Assembly (NCBI GenBank): GCA_905234755.1
Contig: CAJOIT010000001.1
Location: 310,001-374,000 of the forward strand
Direction: 5' to 3'
DNA length: 64,000 nucleotides
DNA from: an uncultured Bacteroidales bacterium
Lineage (GTDB): Bacteria; Bacteroidota; Bacteroidia; Bacteroidales; ML635J-15
Part shown: piece by piece, positions 7,645 through 15,823 of the stretch
Position numbering within the stretch: the stretch's first letter is position 1
Layout of the letters: the number at the start of each line of letters is the position of its first letter
Program-made: the position numbers and the translations under genes
The notes under the pieces: model-generated
The model's input: only the letters and a program-made list of their open reading frames with translations
Told to the model about the DNA's origin: nothing
Database searches by the model: none

Positions 7645-9297
7645 TCATATTTCTAGTATTTTTTCAAGGGTTGTATCAGTAAAGGTTTCCCATATGGCTA
7701 ATCTAAAAGGTTTGTAGTCAGGGAAAAGTTGCTTCACAAATTCAATTTCGAAAACCAACCTTAAGTCATTAGGATCGGCATTAGGATGTACTTCATGTTT
7801 TGAACCAACGCGAGCAACTTTGATATAATAAAGATCACGTATTCCTTTACTTTTGCGATATGGCATAAAATAATATAGGTGATTCAATTCCACTGTAGAT
7901 GGAAATTTCTTGCCTGTATAGTAAATGTTTATAGAGCCATCAAGTAGCAACTTTATAGTATCATTCTTTACAAGCGATACTAGAAGATTCTTTTTCGTAT
8001 CTAGTCCGTTGACGTTTATTACTTCTTTGTTCTCGATAATCTCTTCAGGAAACTCTTTGGCTATTTCCAAAAAGTTGACGGGAGCAATGCTATTTTGCAC
8101 AGAGTATTTTTTGAGAGTGGTTTTGTCGCCGAACATATACTTGGCAAATATTTTTACTGTCTCAACATTTACAGAATTACCGAATTGCTTATAAGCCTGT
8201 GCTTCTATTATATCGGGTTGAAATGTATCAGGGAAACTCTGAAGTCTTGCACATTCCCTTAATGTTAAAAAACGTTTTCGGCTACCCACAATGCTTGTTT
8301 GTGTGATTGCAACCAATGCAGGAAAGTAAGTTCCTGGTTTTATGCGAATGCCAGAAGGACGGAATTGAAGAATGTTGTCCCATATGCTAGGATGTTTATG
8401 TTGTCCAGCTTGCCATTCCAACTTTGCTTTTGCTCCAAAAAATAGAGGGTGCATTCTTGCGCGTGGGAGCCATTCGTCAAGAAAAGTTTTGTTTTCAAGA
8501 TAAAGTTGGTTGTTTTTGAGAATAAAGTTGGATTTCCATTTAGGATATGCTGACAAGTTTTCTTTAGGGTCAAGAGGTTTGAGGTACTCACTCCATACAG
8601 GGAAGCCTGGTAGTTTATCTCCTTTTATATTTTGGACAAACTCATCCCACAAATTTAATAATTCTATTTTATCATCGGATAGACGATAGTGGTCAATATT
8701 TGCAATCTCGCTATCATCTTGCAAAATATCATCAATACGGCACTTTGGCAGTTTTTCTGTGTCAAAAATAAATTCTGGCAATTCTCCGATGTCTTTGCGT
8801 ACGCACATGATATAGACACGTTCGCGGTGTTGGGGAATGCCAATATAATGAGGACTGAATATTACAGGTTCACATAATACATTGTAGCCTATAGCAACAA
8901 GATGTTGGTGAATAACTCGCCATGTGTTGCCTTCATCATGTGATGCAAGGTTGCGCACATTTTCCAATAAAGCGTATTTGGGTCTTGTTTGTTGCATTAT
9001 TCGTTCTACATCAAAGAAAAGAGTCCCTTTTGTTTCGTCTTGGAATCCTAGTCGTTTTCCTGCTTTTGAAAATGCTTGGCAAGGAAAACCTGCACACAAC
9101 ACATCATATTCTGGTATTTTTGCAACATCGACTTTGGTAATATCTCGTTCAGGACGCAATCCGTAGTTAACCTCGTAGGTTTTGCGGCAGTCTTCATCAA
9201 TGTCGCAGGCGTAAACACATTGTCCACCAAGTTGCGACATGGCTTGATGGAAACCACCTATGCCACAAAAAAGGTCTATAAATCGAAATTTCTTCAT
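7645..9297 (-). CDS. DNA (cytosine-5)-methyltransferase of a type II restriction-modification pair
   Basis: A 550-residue C5-methyltransferase. Motif I FIDLFCGIGGFHQAM (residues 6-20), the catalytic PCQ motif with Cys73, ENV at 112-114, QHRERVYI, and the C-terminal QFGNSVNVETV are all present and in order. It transfers a methyl group from SAM to cytosine in a specific DNA site, protecting it from the partner nuclease. About 150 residues follow the final methyltransferase motif, an extra C-terminal domain that I do not recognise. The gene overlaps the upstream nuclease gene by 4 nt (ATGA). Its codon use and AT content differ from the neighbouring suf genes, consistent with horizontal acquisition. 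The recognition site cannot be read from the sequence. Confidence 0.95.
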   Translation of the reverse strand: MKKFRFIDLFCGIGGFHQAMSQLGGQCVYACDIDEDCRKTYEVNYGLRPERDITKVDVAKIPEYDVLCAGFPCQAFSKAGKRLGFQDETKGTLFFDVERIMQQTRPKYALLENVRNLASHDEGNTWRVIHQHLVAIGYNVLCEPVIFSPHYIGIPQHRERVYIMCVRKDIGELPEFIFDTEKLPKCRIDDILQDDSEIANIDHYRLSDDKIELLNLWDEFVQNIKGDKLPGFPVWSEYLKPLDPKENLSAYPKWKSNFILKNNQLYLENKTFLDEWLPRARMHPLFFGAKAKLEWQAGQHKHPSIWDNILQFRPSGIRIKPGTYFPALVAITQTSIVGSRKRFLTLRECARLQSFPDTFQPDIIEAQAYKQFGNSVNVETVKIFAKYMFGDKTTLKKYSVQNSIAPVNFLEIAKEFPEEIIENKEVINVNGLDTKKNLLVSLVKNDTIKLLLDGSINIYYTGKKFPSTVELNHLYYFMPYRKSKGIRDLYYIKVARVGSKHEVHPNADPNDLRLVFEIEFVKQLFPDYKPFRLAIWETFTDTTLEKILEI

Positions 9298-10502
9298 TTA
9301 GAGTTATAGTTATAACGGAAAACAACAAATTGGTCAATATCTTTCTTCTTTATCATGAATTTAGGATTACGAGCAGAACCGTCAGGTTGGTGTCCTTGAT
9401 TAAATTCAGAAAGAGCCTCTCGATAGTTTATGCGATTAAGTTCCAGAATTGTCATTTTCATAAATTTAACACCTATTTTGAGTCGTTTGGCATATGACAA
9501 TTCTTCTTTTTTCATGTAATGGTTATAAGCACGAACTTCTTTATACCCTTTATCTTCACAATCTTTCTCGGTTTCGTGTTCATAAATAACATACCAAAAT
9601 CTGCCAAACATATTTATACATTCAACAAATGTCGTTTGGTCATTGCCGGGAGCTTCTTTTGCGTTTATGTCGCTTGATTTTAAATCACCATAGAATTGTG
9701 CTTTTTTGAACCAAATATCAAAGTCGTATTTGCCAGTTTGTTTCCCTTTGTTTGATTGTCCTGTATAAATTATATGTGGGGATGTATCATTGTTGATAGT
9801 AAACTGATTGAATTTGTATTCAAGATACCATCCTGGCCATTCTGTCTGTCTCCATTCTGGCCAATTGGCTTTTTCCATTTCTTTTACAGTCGGTAGTACT
9901 TTGAGCCATTGTCCAAATGTAAAACCTTTATTAAATTGCTCAAATAGTGAGAATAAAATATTTTTACCAGTTTCCTTGCCATCTAAATAACTTGCAAACT
10001 TGCTACCATGAATTGCGTATATATGATTGCCATACATGTCTTCTTTATGAAATACTCCATTTGTTAGGGCTTGAAAAAGGTCGTTTATGTATATGTGTGC
10101 AGATGAATTATGTACAATCTTTTTAAGATAGGTATCTTTGATGAAATCTACAAATACAATCAAGCCTTTATAGTGATATACACCAATGAATCGTACATCG
10201 TATGGCAGGTTCTCATTTCTAATTTCATCGCAATACTCCTTGTACCAATGTGGTAACTGCACTCTTTTTTTGAATACTGGATGAGGATTGCCTAAATAAG
10301 AAACGGCACGATTTAGTAGAATGTATTTTTTCCCATTATTGATATATGTGAAAACACGCTTTCCTGCAATTCCTTGTATTTCGCAATGTTCTTTTCCCAA
10401 GAATTGTATCAAGGCATCTTGCTGCTGCTTTGGGGTAAGCACTTGATCGTGTGCAACTTCAAGGCTTAAATCTGGTCTTATTTGTTCGCTATCTTTATTC
10501 AT
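9294..10502 (-). CDS. putative type II restriction endonuclease paired with the C5-methyltransferase
   Basis: A 402-residue protein encoded immediately before the methyltransferase with a 4-nt overlap, the usual arrangement of an endonuclease partner. A PD-(D/E)XK-like motif is visible: KYDFDIWF with Asp at 260 and 262, then FYGDLKSS with Asp273-x-Lys275. The surroundings (an AQFYGDLKSSD strand, then a long helix) fit that fold. I do not recognise the family, so the specificity is unknown. The start codon lies inside the last codons of the HEAT-like gene (8-nt overlap), so translation is probably coupled to it. Function is inferred from position and one motif. Confidence 0.7.
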   Translation of the reverse strand: MNKDSEQIRPDLSLEVAHDQVLTPKQQQDALIQFLGKEHCEIQGIAGKRVFTYINNGKKYILLNRAVSYLGNPHPVFKKRVQLPHWYKEYCDEIRNENLPYDVRFIGVYHYKGLIVFVDFIKDTYLKKIVHNSSAHIYINDLFQALTNGVFHKEDMYGNHIYAIHGSKFASYLDGKETGKNILFSLFEQFNKGFTFGQWLKVLPTVKEMEKANWPEWRQTEWPGWYLEYKFNQFTINNDTSPHIIYTGQSNKGKQTGKYDFDIWFKKAQFYGDLKSSDINAKEAPGNDQTTFVECINMFGRFWYVIYEHETEKDCEDKGYKEVRAYNHYMKKEELSYAKRLKIGVKFMKMTILELNRINYREALSEFNQGHQPDGSARNPKFMIKKKDIDQFVVFRYNYNSK

Positions 10503-11028
10503 ATATTTTTCGGTTTGCAGTATTATGCATCGTCCTTACCTCTATTGATTTGCGGATTCCGTGAGGATAGTAGTCCTTGGTGTCGTCGAAGATTGCTATG
10601 GCTTCCGACCTGATTTCGGGGTATTGCTCTCCGATTTTCATGAGCATGTCGTAGGCGGCTGAGCGGACCGATGCTTGCAACTTGTTGTCCTTTATGCTGT
10701 CGAAGCAAAAATCCATAACATCGCAGCTTTGTCTTTCGTCGAGTTGCAGGTGCGAGAGTATCTTGAGTGTTTCGCGACGGTGTCCTGGCTTTGCGATGTT
10801 GGGCAGGTTGTCGATGAGCATTTGTGAGTATGGCTGTATGTCGCTGGCTTTTCGTTCCGCATATTTGCAGAGAACCCAGCTTGCCCGCCACGAGAAAGGT
10901 TCGTTTTCGAGCGAAAAGACGACAAAACTACCAATCAGCTGCCTGTTTGCCAGCAGGTAGTTGGTCGTAGTCTTCACATCGAAGTACTTGACTGTGAGAA
11001 GTGGTAGTATGTCGTTTTGTCTTTCCAA
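10495..11028 (-). CDS. HEAT-repeat-like hypothetical protein in the suf cluster
   Basis: A 177-residue all-helical protein with segments typical of HEAT or ARM repeats: RRETLKILSHLQLDERQSCDVMDFCFDSI and LQASVRSAAYDMLMKIGEQYPEIRSEAIAIFDD. No catalytic residues, signal peptide or membrane segment are seen. It lies 83 nt after sufB on the same strand, and its last 8 nt overlap the start of the restriction gene. It may be a scaffold or adaptor, but nothing in the sequence ties it to Fe-S assembly except position. Its C-terminus may have been altered by arrival of the restriction-modification pair. Confidence 0.75.
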   Translation of the reverse strand: MERQNDILPLLTVKYFDVKTTTNYLLANRQLIGSFVVFSLENEPFSWRASWVLCKYAERKASDIQPYSQMLIDNLPNIAKPGHRRETLKILSHLQLDERQSCDVMDFCFDSIKDNKLQASVRSAAYDMLMKIGEQYPEIRSEAIAIFDDTKDYYPHGIRKSIEVRTMHNTANRKIYE

Positions 11029-11054
11029 CTTTAATCTTTCGTTTTTCTATTTTC

Positions 11055-11111
11055 AGCGCAAAGCGTTGCGCTGCTACTCAACTTTCAACTCTTAACTCTC
11101 AACTCTCAACT
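11055..11111. repeat. hairpin plus five tandem 7-bp repeats after sufB
   Basis: A perfect 7-bp hairpin (AGCGCAA 11055-11061, loop AGCG, TTGCGCT 11066-11072) is followed by five head-to-tail heptamers of the form CTCAACT at 11077-11083, 11084-11090, 11091-11097, 11098-11104 and 11105-11111, differing by at most two bases. The array abuts the sufB stop codon (11112-11114). Confidence 0.8.
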
Positions 11112-12566
11112 TTACCCAACGCTTCCCTCCAGACTTATTTGCAGAAGCTTTTGTGCTTCTACCGCGAATTCCATTGGCAGACGGCTTATTACTTCCTTTG
11201 CGTATCCGTTAACTATCAGACCGATAGCGGTTTCGGTGGAGATGCCGCGCTGGTTGCAGTAGAAAATCTGGTCTTCGCTGATTTTTGAAGTTGTTGCTTC
11301 GTGTTCAACTATTGCAGTTTCGTTGTTCACATCGAGGGTGGGGAAGGTGTGAGCTCCGCACTTGTCGCCCATGAGCAGCGAGTCGCACTGCGAGAAGTTG
11401 CGGGCGTTGTCGGCGTTCTTGCCAATCATCACCATTCCTCGATACGAGTTCTGACTTCGTCCTGCCGAGATACCTTTTGATACAATCGTGCTGCTGGTGT
11501 TTTTGCCGATGTGAATCATTTTCGAACCTGTATCGGCCTGCTGGAAGTTGTTAGTAACGGCTACTGAGTAGAATTCCGAAACAGAATTGTCGCCCTTAAG
11601 CACTGTGCTTGGGTATTTCCATGTTATTGCCGAACCGGTTTCCACTTGCGCCCAGCTGATCTTTGAGTTTTTGCCGTTGCAAAGTCCGCGCTTGGTTACG
11701 AAGTTGTAGATTCCGCCTTTGCCTTCCTTGTTGCCTGGATACCAGTTTTGTACGGTTGAGTACTTTACTTCGGCATCGTTTTCGGCAATTATCTCAACTA
11801 TTGCGGCGTGAAGTTGGTTTTCGTCGCGCTGAGGAGCGGTGCAACCTTCCATGTAGCTTACGTATGCGCCTTCGTCGGCGACTATAAGCGTACGCTCGAA
11901 CTGACCGGTGTTGCTTGCGTTTATGCGGAAGTAGGTCGAAAGTTCAATCGGGCAGCGCACTCCCTTTGGAATGTAGCAGAACGAACCGTCGCTGAATACT
12001 GCCGAGTTGAGAGCTGCGAAATAATTGTCACCCGATGGCACCACCTTGCCCATGTACTTGCGAACGAGGTCGGGGTGGTTTTTCACCGCCTCGCTGAACG
12101 AGCAGAAGATTATTCCGTCTTCGGCAAGGCGTTCCTGGAAGGTTGTCTTTACCGAAACGCTGTCCATTACAGCATCGAATGCAACGCCCGAAAGTCGTTT
12201 CTGTTCATCGAGCGGAATACCAAGACGGTCGAAAGTGTTCTTGATTTCGGGATCGATTTCGTCGAGCGAGTTGAGTTTCTTCTTCTGCTTTGGTGCAGAG
12301 TAGTATATTATGCTCTGGTAGTCGATTGGTGGAATATCGAGGTGTCCCCAGTTTGGCTGTTCCATGTTTTTCCACTTCTCAAAAGCGTTGAGGCGGAATT
12401 CGAGCAACCATTCGGGTTCGCCCTTCTTCTGGGAAATCAGTCGTACCGTTTCTTCGTTGAGACCAACGGGAATTTCATCGGCTTCGATGTCGGAAACGAA
12501 TCCGTACTTGTATTCCGATTGGGTGACTTCCTTTATAAGTTCCTTGTCCTGTGTGTTTTCAGACAT
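11112..12566 (-). CDS. sufB: Fe-S cluster assembly protein SufB
   Basis: A 484-residue SufB. With SufC and SufD it forms the scaffold on which Fe-S clusters are assembled. Family landmarks are FGSDGSF-like [31 protein letters not shown], then [23 protein letters not shown], and the C-terminal [44 protein letters not shown] with conserved Cys, Glu and His residues. Length is normal for Bacteroidota. It is the first gene of the minus-strand suf cluster; its promoter lies in the gap shared with the divergent DUF4878 gene. Confidence 0.97.
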   Translation of the reverse strand: MSENTQDKELIKEVTQSEYKYGFVSDIEADEIPVGLNEETVRLISQKKGEPEWLLEFRLNAFEKWKNMEQPNWGHLDIPPIDYQSIIYYSAPKQKKKLNSLDEIDPEIKNTFDRLGIPLDEQKRLSGVAFDAVMDSVSVKTTFQERLAEDGIIFCSFSEAVKNHPDLVRKYMGKVVPSGDNYFAALNSAVFSDGSFCYIPKGVRCPIELSTYFRINASNTGQFERTLIVADEGAYVSYMEGCTAPQRDENQLHAAIVEIIAENDAEVKYSTVQNWYPGNKEGKGGIYNFVTKRGLCNGKNSKISWAQVETGSAITWKYPSTVLKGDNSVSEFYSVAVTNNFQQADTGSKMIHIGKNTSSTIVSKGISAGRSQNSYRGMVMIGKNADNARNFSQCDSLLMGDKCGAHTFPTLDVNNETAIVEHEATTSKISEDQIFYCNQRGISTETAIGLIVNGYAKEVISRLPMEFAVEAQKLLQISLEGSVG

Positions 12567-12591
12567 TTTTGTACTTCTTTATTTAGGGTTG

Positions 12592-12636
12592 CAAAGATAA
12601 CAAAAATTCAAAAATTCAAAGATTTGAAAATTTGAA
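12592..12636 (-). promoter_or_regulatory. sufB promoter with overlapping AT-rich dyad
   Basis: On the minus strand a -7 element TATCTTTG lies at 12599-12592, with TTTG at 12620-12617 as a possible -33 element (17-nt spacer, slightly short). A dyad of two 14-nt arms (12607-12620 and 12623-12636, 12 of 14 positions pairing) covers the -33 region and could be an operator. Confidence 0.6.
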
Positions 12637-12743
12637 AATTCAAAAGATTTGAAGTTGAAATGGTTAGTATGGAGCAATTTTTTTGAGTTTCTAGGTCTGA
12701 TGATGTTAGTAAACTTTTATTGTTGAAAAAACATTAGATTTTA

Positions 12744-12775
12744 TTTGGTGTATTGAAATTGATGTGTTAATTTTG
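12744..12775 (+). promoter_or_regulatory. consensus Bacteroidota promoter for the DUF4878 gene
   Basis: TTTG at 12744-12747, 20-nt spacer, TAATTTTG at 12768-12775. This matches TTTG-N(19-21)-TAnnTTTG at every defined base. The start codon at 12810 leaves a leader of about 30 nt. Confidence 0.85.
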
Positions 12776-12809
12776 CAGTATAATTTTAAACTTTTAAAAC
12801 ATAAGTAAT

Positions 12810-13310
12810 ATGAAGAAATTAGTTATTGTATTGGCAGTTATTGCAATGGTAATCAGCATGTCATCATGCAAGAAGAATGGTAGCACAACTCCAACAGGTG
12901 CAGCAAAGGCTTACTATGAATGCTTGAAGGGTGGTGATTTCAAGGCAGCAGTTAAGAGTACTTATAAGTATAATAAGGAAATGACAGCTGAAGAACAGAA
13001 GAAGGCAGACGAATCTATTGACGCATTGGCAGACAAGCTCTCAATGGCAATGTCATTCACTGGTGGTATTAAGGATTTTACAATCAGCGATGAAGCTATT
13101 GACGGCGAAATGGCAACTGTTAAAGTAAAGATCACTTACGGAAACGGCGAATCAGATGAAAAGACCGAACAGTTGAAGAAGATCGGTGAAAATTGGTTCA
13201 TTTTCGATGGTGAAACAGTTGAAAATCCTAATGATTTGTTCAGCGGAGACGAAGAAGCTACTGACGAAGAAGAGGAAGAAGAAGGTGAAGAACTTGCTGA
13301 TGAAGAATAA
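12810..13310 (+). CDS. DUF4878-type lipoprotein
   Basis: A 166-residue lipoprotein: signal MKKLVIVLAVIAMVISMSSC with cysteine at residue 20, then a small alpha+beta domain of the DUF4878/NTF2-like type (AKAYYECLKGGDFKAAVKSTY...GEMATVKVKITYGNGESDEKTEQLKKIGENWFI), and a very acidic tail (DEEEEEEGEELADEE). Such proteins are anchored in the periplasm or outer membrane and their role is unknown. It has its own strong promoter and terminator, and codon use is AAG- and GCA-rich as in well-expressed genes, so it is probably abundant. Confidence 0.85.
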   Translation: MKKLVIVLAVIAMVISMSSCKKNGSTTPTGAAKAYYECLKGGDFKAAVKSTYKYNKEMTAEEQKKADESIDALADKLSMAMSFTGGIKDFTISDEAIDGEMATVKVKITYGNGESDEKTEQLKKIGENWFIFDGETVENPNDLFSGDEEATDEEEEEEGEELADEE

Positions 13311-13335
13311 TCACTAACATTCTTTTTAGTACTAT

Positions 13336-13371
13336 AATTTCTGCATCGAAAGTAATTTCGGTGCAGAAATT
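13336..13371 (+). terminator. strong intrinsic terminator after the DUF4878 gene
   Basis: A long hairpin with arms 13336-13351 and 13356-13371 (one wobble pair) is followed by further T residues, 26 nt after the stop codon. Confidence 0.85.
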
Positions 13372-13406
13372 TTTTAAAAGCATAAAGCAATATCGTTCAT
13401 CGAATA

Positions 13407-14021
13407 ATGAAAAAGCCACTTGTATTCGTTTTGGTTCTTTTAATTTTCTGCATAGGATGCAGTCACCATGTGGAATTAGTTGTAGATGAGTCCAGACTTC
13501 AAGAAGGTGACATTGCTTTTCGTGGAGGGACGAGCATTGAGAGTAATGTGGTGGAAATTGCCGACAAGAACGGAATATACTCGCACTCGGGAATGCTTGT
13601 GAAATATGAGGGTAAGTGGAAAATTGTTCACGCTGTTCCTGGCGAGGAAAACGAAACAGGTGGAATCCAGTATCTTAAGATGGATGACTTGGATTTGTTT
13701 TTTGCACCTGACCGTGCTTGTGCAGGTTGCTTTGCCCGCTACGACACCACACCGGAAGTTCTTGAAAAAGTGGCACAGGAGGCTATAAGGTGGTGGAAAA
13801 AGAAAATCCTTTTTGATAACGAATATCTTATGTCCGACACGACAATGCTGTATTGTTCCCAGCTTGTGCAGTTGTCGTTTGAAAGCCAAGGTATTGATGT
13901 CGCGCAAGGTCGATGCCATACATTCCCATTGGCAAAAGAAAAGGTGATTTTTCCGTCCGACATATTGGAAAATCCTAAAATTACAAGGTATTACATATTG
14001 GAAGAAAAGCCGAAGAATTAG
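13407..14021 (+). CDS. YiiX/YebB-like permuted NlpC/P60 cysteine hydrolase, lipoprotein
   Basis: A 204-residue lipoprotein (lipobox cysteine at residue 18 in LLIFCIGC). The family features are LQEGDIAFRGG, the catalytic-type histidine in YSHSGMLVKYEGKWKIVHAVPG (His60) and the catalytic cysteine in MLYCSQLVQLSFES (Cys150). The histidine precedes the cysteine, as in circularly permuted NlpC/P60 (YiiX-like) enzymes, which cleave peptide or amide bonds in cell-wall peptides or lipids. The substrate is unknown. It ends about 55 nt before a glycosyltransferase gene that has its own -7 box. Confidence 0.85.
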   Translation: MKKPLVFVLVLLIFCIGCSHHVELVVDESRLQEGDIAFRGGTSIESNVVEIADKNGIYSHSGMLVKYEGKWKIVHAVPGEENETGGIQYLKMDDLDLFFAPDRACAGCFARYDTTPEVLEKVAQEAIRWWKKKILFDNEYLMSDTTMLYCSQLVQLSFESQGIDVAQGRCHTFPLAKEKVIFPSDILENPKITRYYILEEKPKN

Positions 14022-14050
14022 ACTTCTGCTCTTCGTTGCAAAATAATTCT

Positions 14051-14058
14051 TAACTTTG
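14051..14058 (+). promoter_or_regulatory. -7 element upstream of the glycosyltransferase gene
   Basis: TAACTTTG matches the TAnnTTTG consensus 18 nt before the GTG start at 14077. No good TTTG at the expected -33 distance was found. Confidence 0.5.
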
Positions 14059-14076
14059 TCGTAAATTTTTACGACG

Positions 14077-15162
14077 GTGAAACGAATTTTTGTATCGGTA
14101 ACCAATGACATGACCAATGATCAGCGCGTGAATCGTGTTTGTAATTCATTGTGCGACATGGGCTACGATGTGCTTGTGCTTTGCCGAAGACTGAAATCTT
14201 CTGCAGAATTGGAACCTCGCAGATACAAGGTTAAGCGTTTCCGTTTGTTGATAAACAAGGGATTTCTTTTTTATGCATGTTTCAATCTAAGGCTCTTTAT
14301 ATATCTGTTGTTCCATCGTTGCGATGCGCTTCTATCAAACGACCTCGATACATTGTTTGCTAATGCGCTAATATCCAAGCTAAAAAGAAAGAAGCTGTAT
14401 TACGATACTCATGAACTTTTTACTGAGGTTCCCGAACTTTTGAATTCTGGTTTCAAGAAAAAGGTGTGGCTGTGGATTGAACGAAAGTGCATTCATCGTC
14501 CAGTTGCGACATATACCGTATGTAATTCAATAGCAAAGTATTACAACGAAAAATACGGACTTGACATGAAGGTTGTCCGCAATTTGCCTACATCGAAGGA
14601 AATGCAATCGTATGATAATCGCGAAAACATTCTTTTGTATCAAGGTGCGCTGAATATGGGGCGTGGAATAGAACTGCTTATTGAAATGATGAAGCATATT
14701 CCTGATTATAAGCTTTATATTGCTGGTAAAGGTTATATGGATTCAGAGTTGAAAAAGTTGACAGCAAATTTGAATCTGACAGATAGGGTTGTCTTTACCG
14801 GAAATCTTCGCTTTGATGATTTGCACAAACTTACATCGAAGGCAAAAATTGGTTTTTCGGTGGAGCAGGGCGAAAGTTTGAATTACAAGTATGCTCTTCC
14901 CAATAAGATTTTCGACTATATTCAGGCTGGAACACCTGTCGTTTGCTCCGATTTCCCAGAGATGCGCGCTGTGGTTGAGGAATATGCGGTTGGAAAGATT
15001 TTTGCATCTCACGATGCCGAAAGCCTTGCAAAATTGGTTAAAAATATGCTTGATGATAAAGGCAAACTAAATGAATATCATCGCAATTGCTTAGAAGCAT
15101 CAAAGGTTTTGAACTGGGAAAACGAACAGAAAATATTGTGTGGAATATATGAAGGCAAGTAG
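14077..15162 (+). CDS. GT4-type glycosyltransferase
   Basis: A 361-residue GT-B fold glycosyltransferase. The start is GTG at 14077 (MKRIFVSVTNDMTNDQRVNRVCNSL), the usual N-terminal Rossmann strand with the donor-domain landmarks ILLYQGALNMGRGIELLIEMM, LYIAGKGY, VVFTGNL, and the acidic EQGESLNYKYALPNKIFDYIQAGTPVVCSDFPEMR typical of family 4. It should move a sugar from a nucleotide-sugar to a lipid- or glycan-linked acceptor at the cytoplasmic face. The acceptor is unknown. The downstream Sel1 gene starts inside its last codons. Confidence 0.88.
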   Translation: MKRIFVSVTNDMTNDQRVNRVCNSLCDMGYDVLVLCRRLKSSAELEPRRYKVKRFRLLINKGFLFYACFNLRLFIYLLFHRCDALLSNDLDTLFANALISKLKRKKLYYDTHELFTEVPELLNSGFKKKVWLWIERKCIHRPVATYTVCNSIAKYYNEKYGLDMKVVRNLPTSKEMQSYDNRENILLYQGALNMGRGIELLIEMMKHIPDYKLYIAGKGYMDSELKKLTANLNLTDRVVFTGNLRFDDLHKLTSKAKIGFSVEQGESLNYKYALPNKIFDYIQAGTPVVCSDFPEMRAVVEEYAVGKIFASHDAESLAKLVKNMLDDKGKLNEYHRNCLEASKVLNWENEQKILCGIYEGK

Positions 15163-15682
15163 TTTTGTAAAATTGGTATTGGTGGCAATTTTTGCCTTGG
15201 TAGCCCGTGTGTCGTTTGCTCAGTCGGGTGATGCTGATTTCGACAAGGCAGAACAATTTTATTCCGAACAAAACTTCAAGAAGGCGGTTCCGTTTTATCG
15301 AAAGTCAGCAGATGCAGGGAATGTTTCGGCGATGTATTCCTTGGCAAACTGTTATTATTATGGTCAGGGCGTTGAGCGGAATGTGAACATGGCAGTCGAT
15401 TTGTGGCTTCAATGTGCCGAAAAAGGCCATGCTGAGGCGCAGAATAGGATGGGTGCCTGCTATTATGAGGGCGAGGCTGTGAAAAAGAATTACAATGAGG
15501 CTGCTCGTTGGTGGAAATTGTCTGCCGAGCAGGGAAATATGTCGGCGCAGTATGATTTGGGAATCTGCTATTACAATGGGCATGGCGTTGAGCGCAACTT
15601 TGAAATGGCGATGGAACTTTGGCGCAAGTCCGCAGCGCAGGGCAATGCCGATGCAATCGGGATGCTGAAAATGTTTGAGTGA
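15149..15682 (+). CDS. secreted Sel1-repeat protein
   Basis: The start at 15149 gives the signal peptide MKASSFVKLVLVAIFALVARVSFAQ; it overlaps the glycosyltransferase end by 14 nt, suggesting translational coupling. The roughly 178-residue protein carries three Sel1/TPR-like repeats (AMYSLANCYYYGQGVERN, AQNRMGACYYEGEAVKKN, AQYDLGICYYNGHGVERN) followed by a partial repeat ending in GNADAIGMLK. Sel1 proteins act as scaffolds for protein-protein contacts, here in the periplasm. The partner is unknown. Confidence 0.85.
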   Translation: MKASSFVKLVLVAIFALVARVSFAQSGDADFDKAEQFYSEQNFKKAVPFYRKSADAGNVSAMYSLANCYYYGQGVERNVNMAVDLWLQCAEKGHAEAQNRMGACYYEGEAVKKNYNEAARWWKLSAEQGNMSAQYDLGICYYNGHGVERNFEMAMELWRKSAAQGNADAIGMLKMFE

Positions 15683-15743
15683 GGAAGTTTCTTGTTTCAA
15701 GATTTCTGGTTTCATGTTATGTGCAACATAGAAACATATAAAC

Positions 15744-15823
15744 GGGCGTTAGCCCATAGAAACCTAGAAACATAGAAACAGCGTAGCGAGAAACGGCGAA
15801 GCCATTCAAACAGGCTTTAGCCT
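15744..15823 (+). repeat. mini-hairpin array in the convergent gap before mgtE
   Basis: Four hairpins: GGGCGTTAGCCC (15744-15755, loop GTTA), GCGTAGC (15781-15787, loop GTA), GGCGAAGCC (15795-15803, loop GAA) and AGGCTTTAGCCT (15812-15823, loop TTTA). Linkers again contain ATAGAAAC or CATTCAAAC. The last hairpin overlaps the mgtE stop codon (15822-15824). Confidence 0.8.

Noticed and set aside
7608..10504. Target-site duplication around the restriction-modification pair
   Set aside because: Only a 7-bp match (TTCATAT) in AT-rich DNA, expected by chance, and no transposase is present.
11808..12635. Long plus-strand open frame opposite sufB
   Set aside because: It is an antisense shadow of a clearly recognised gene and its translation shows no family features.
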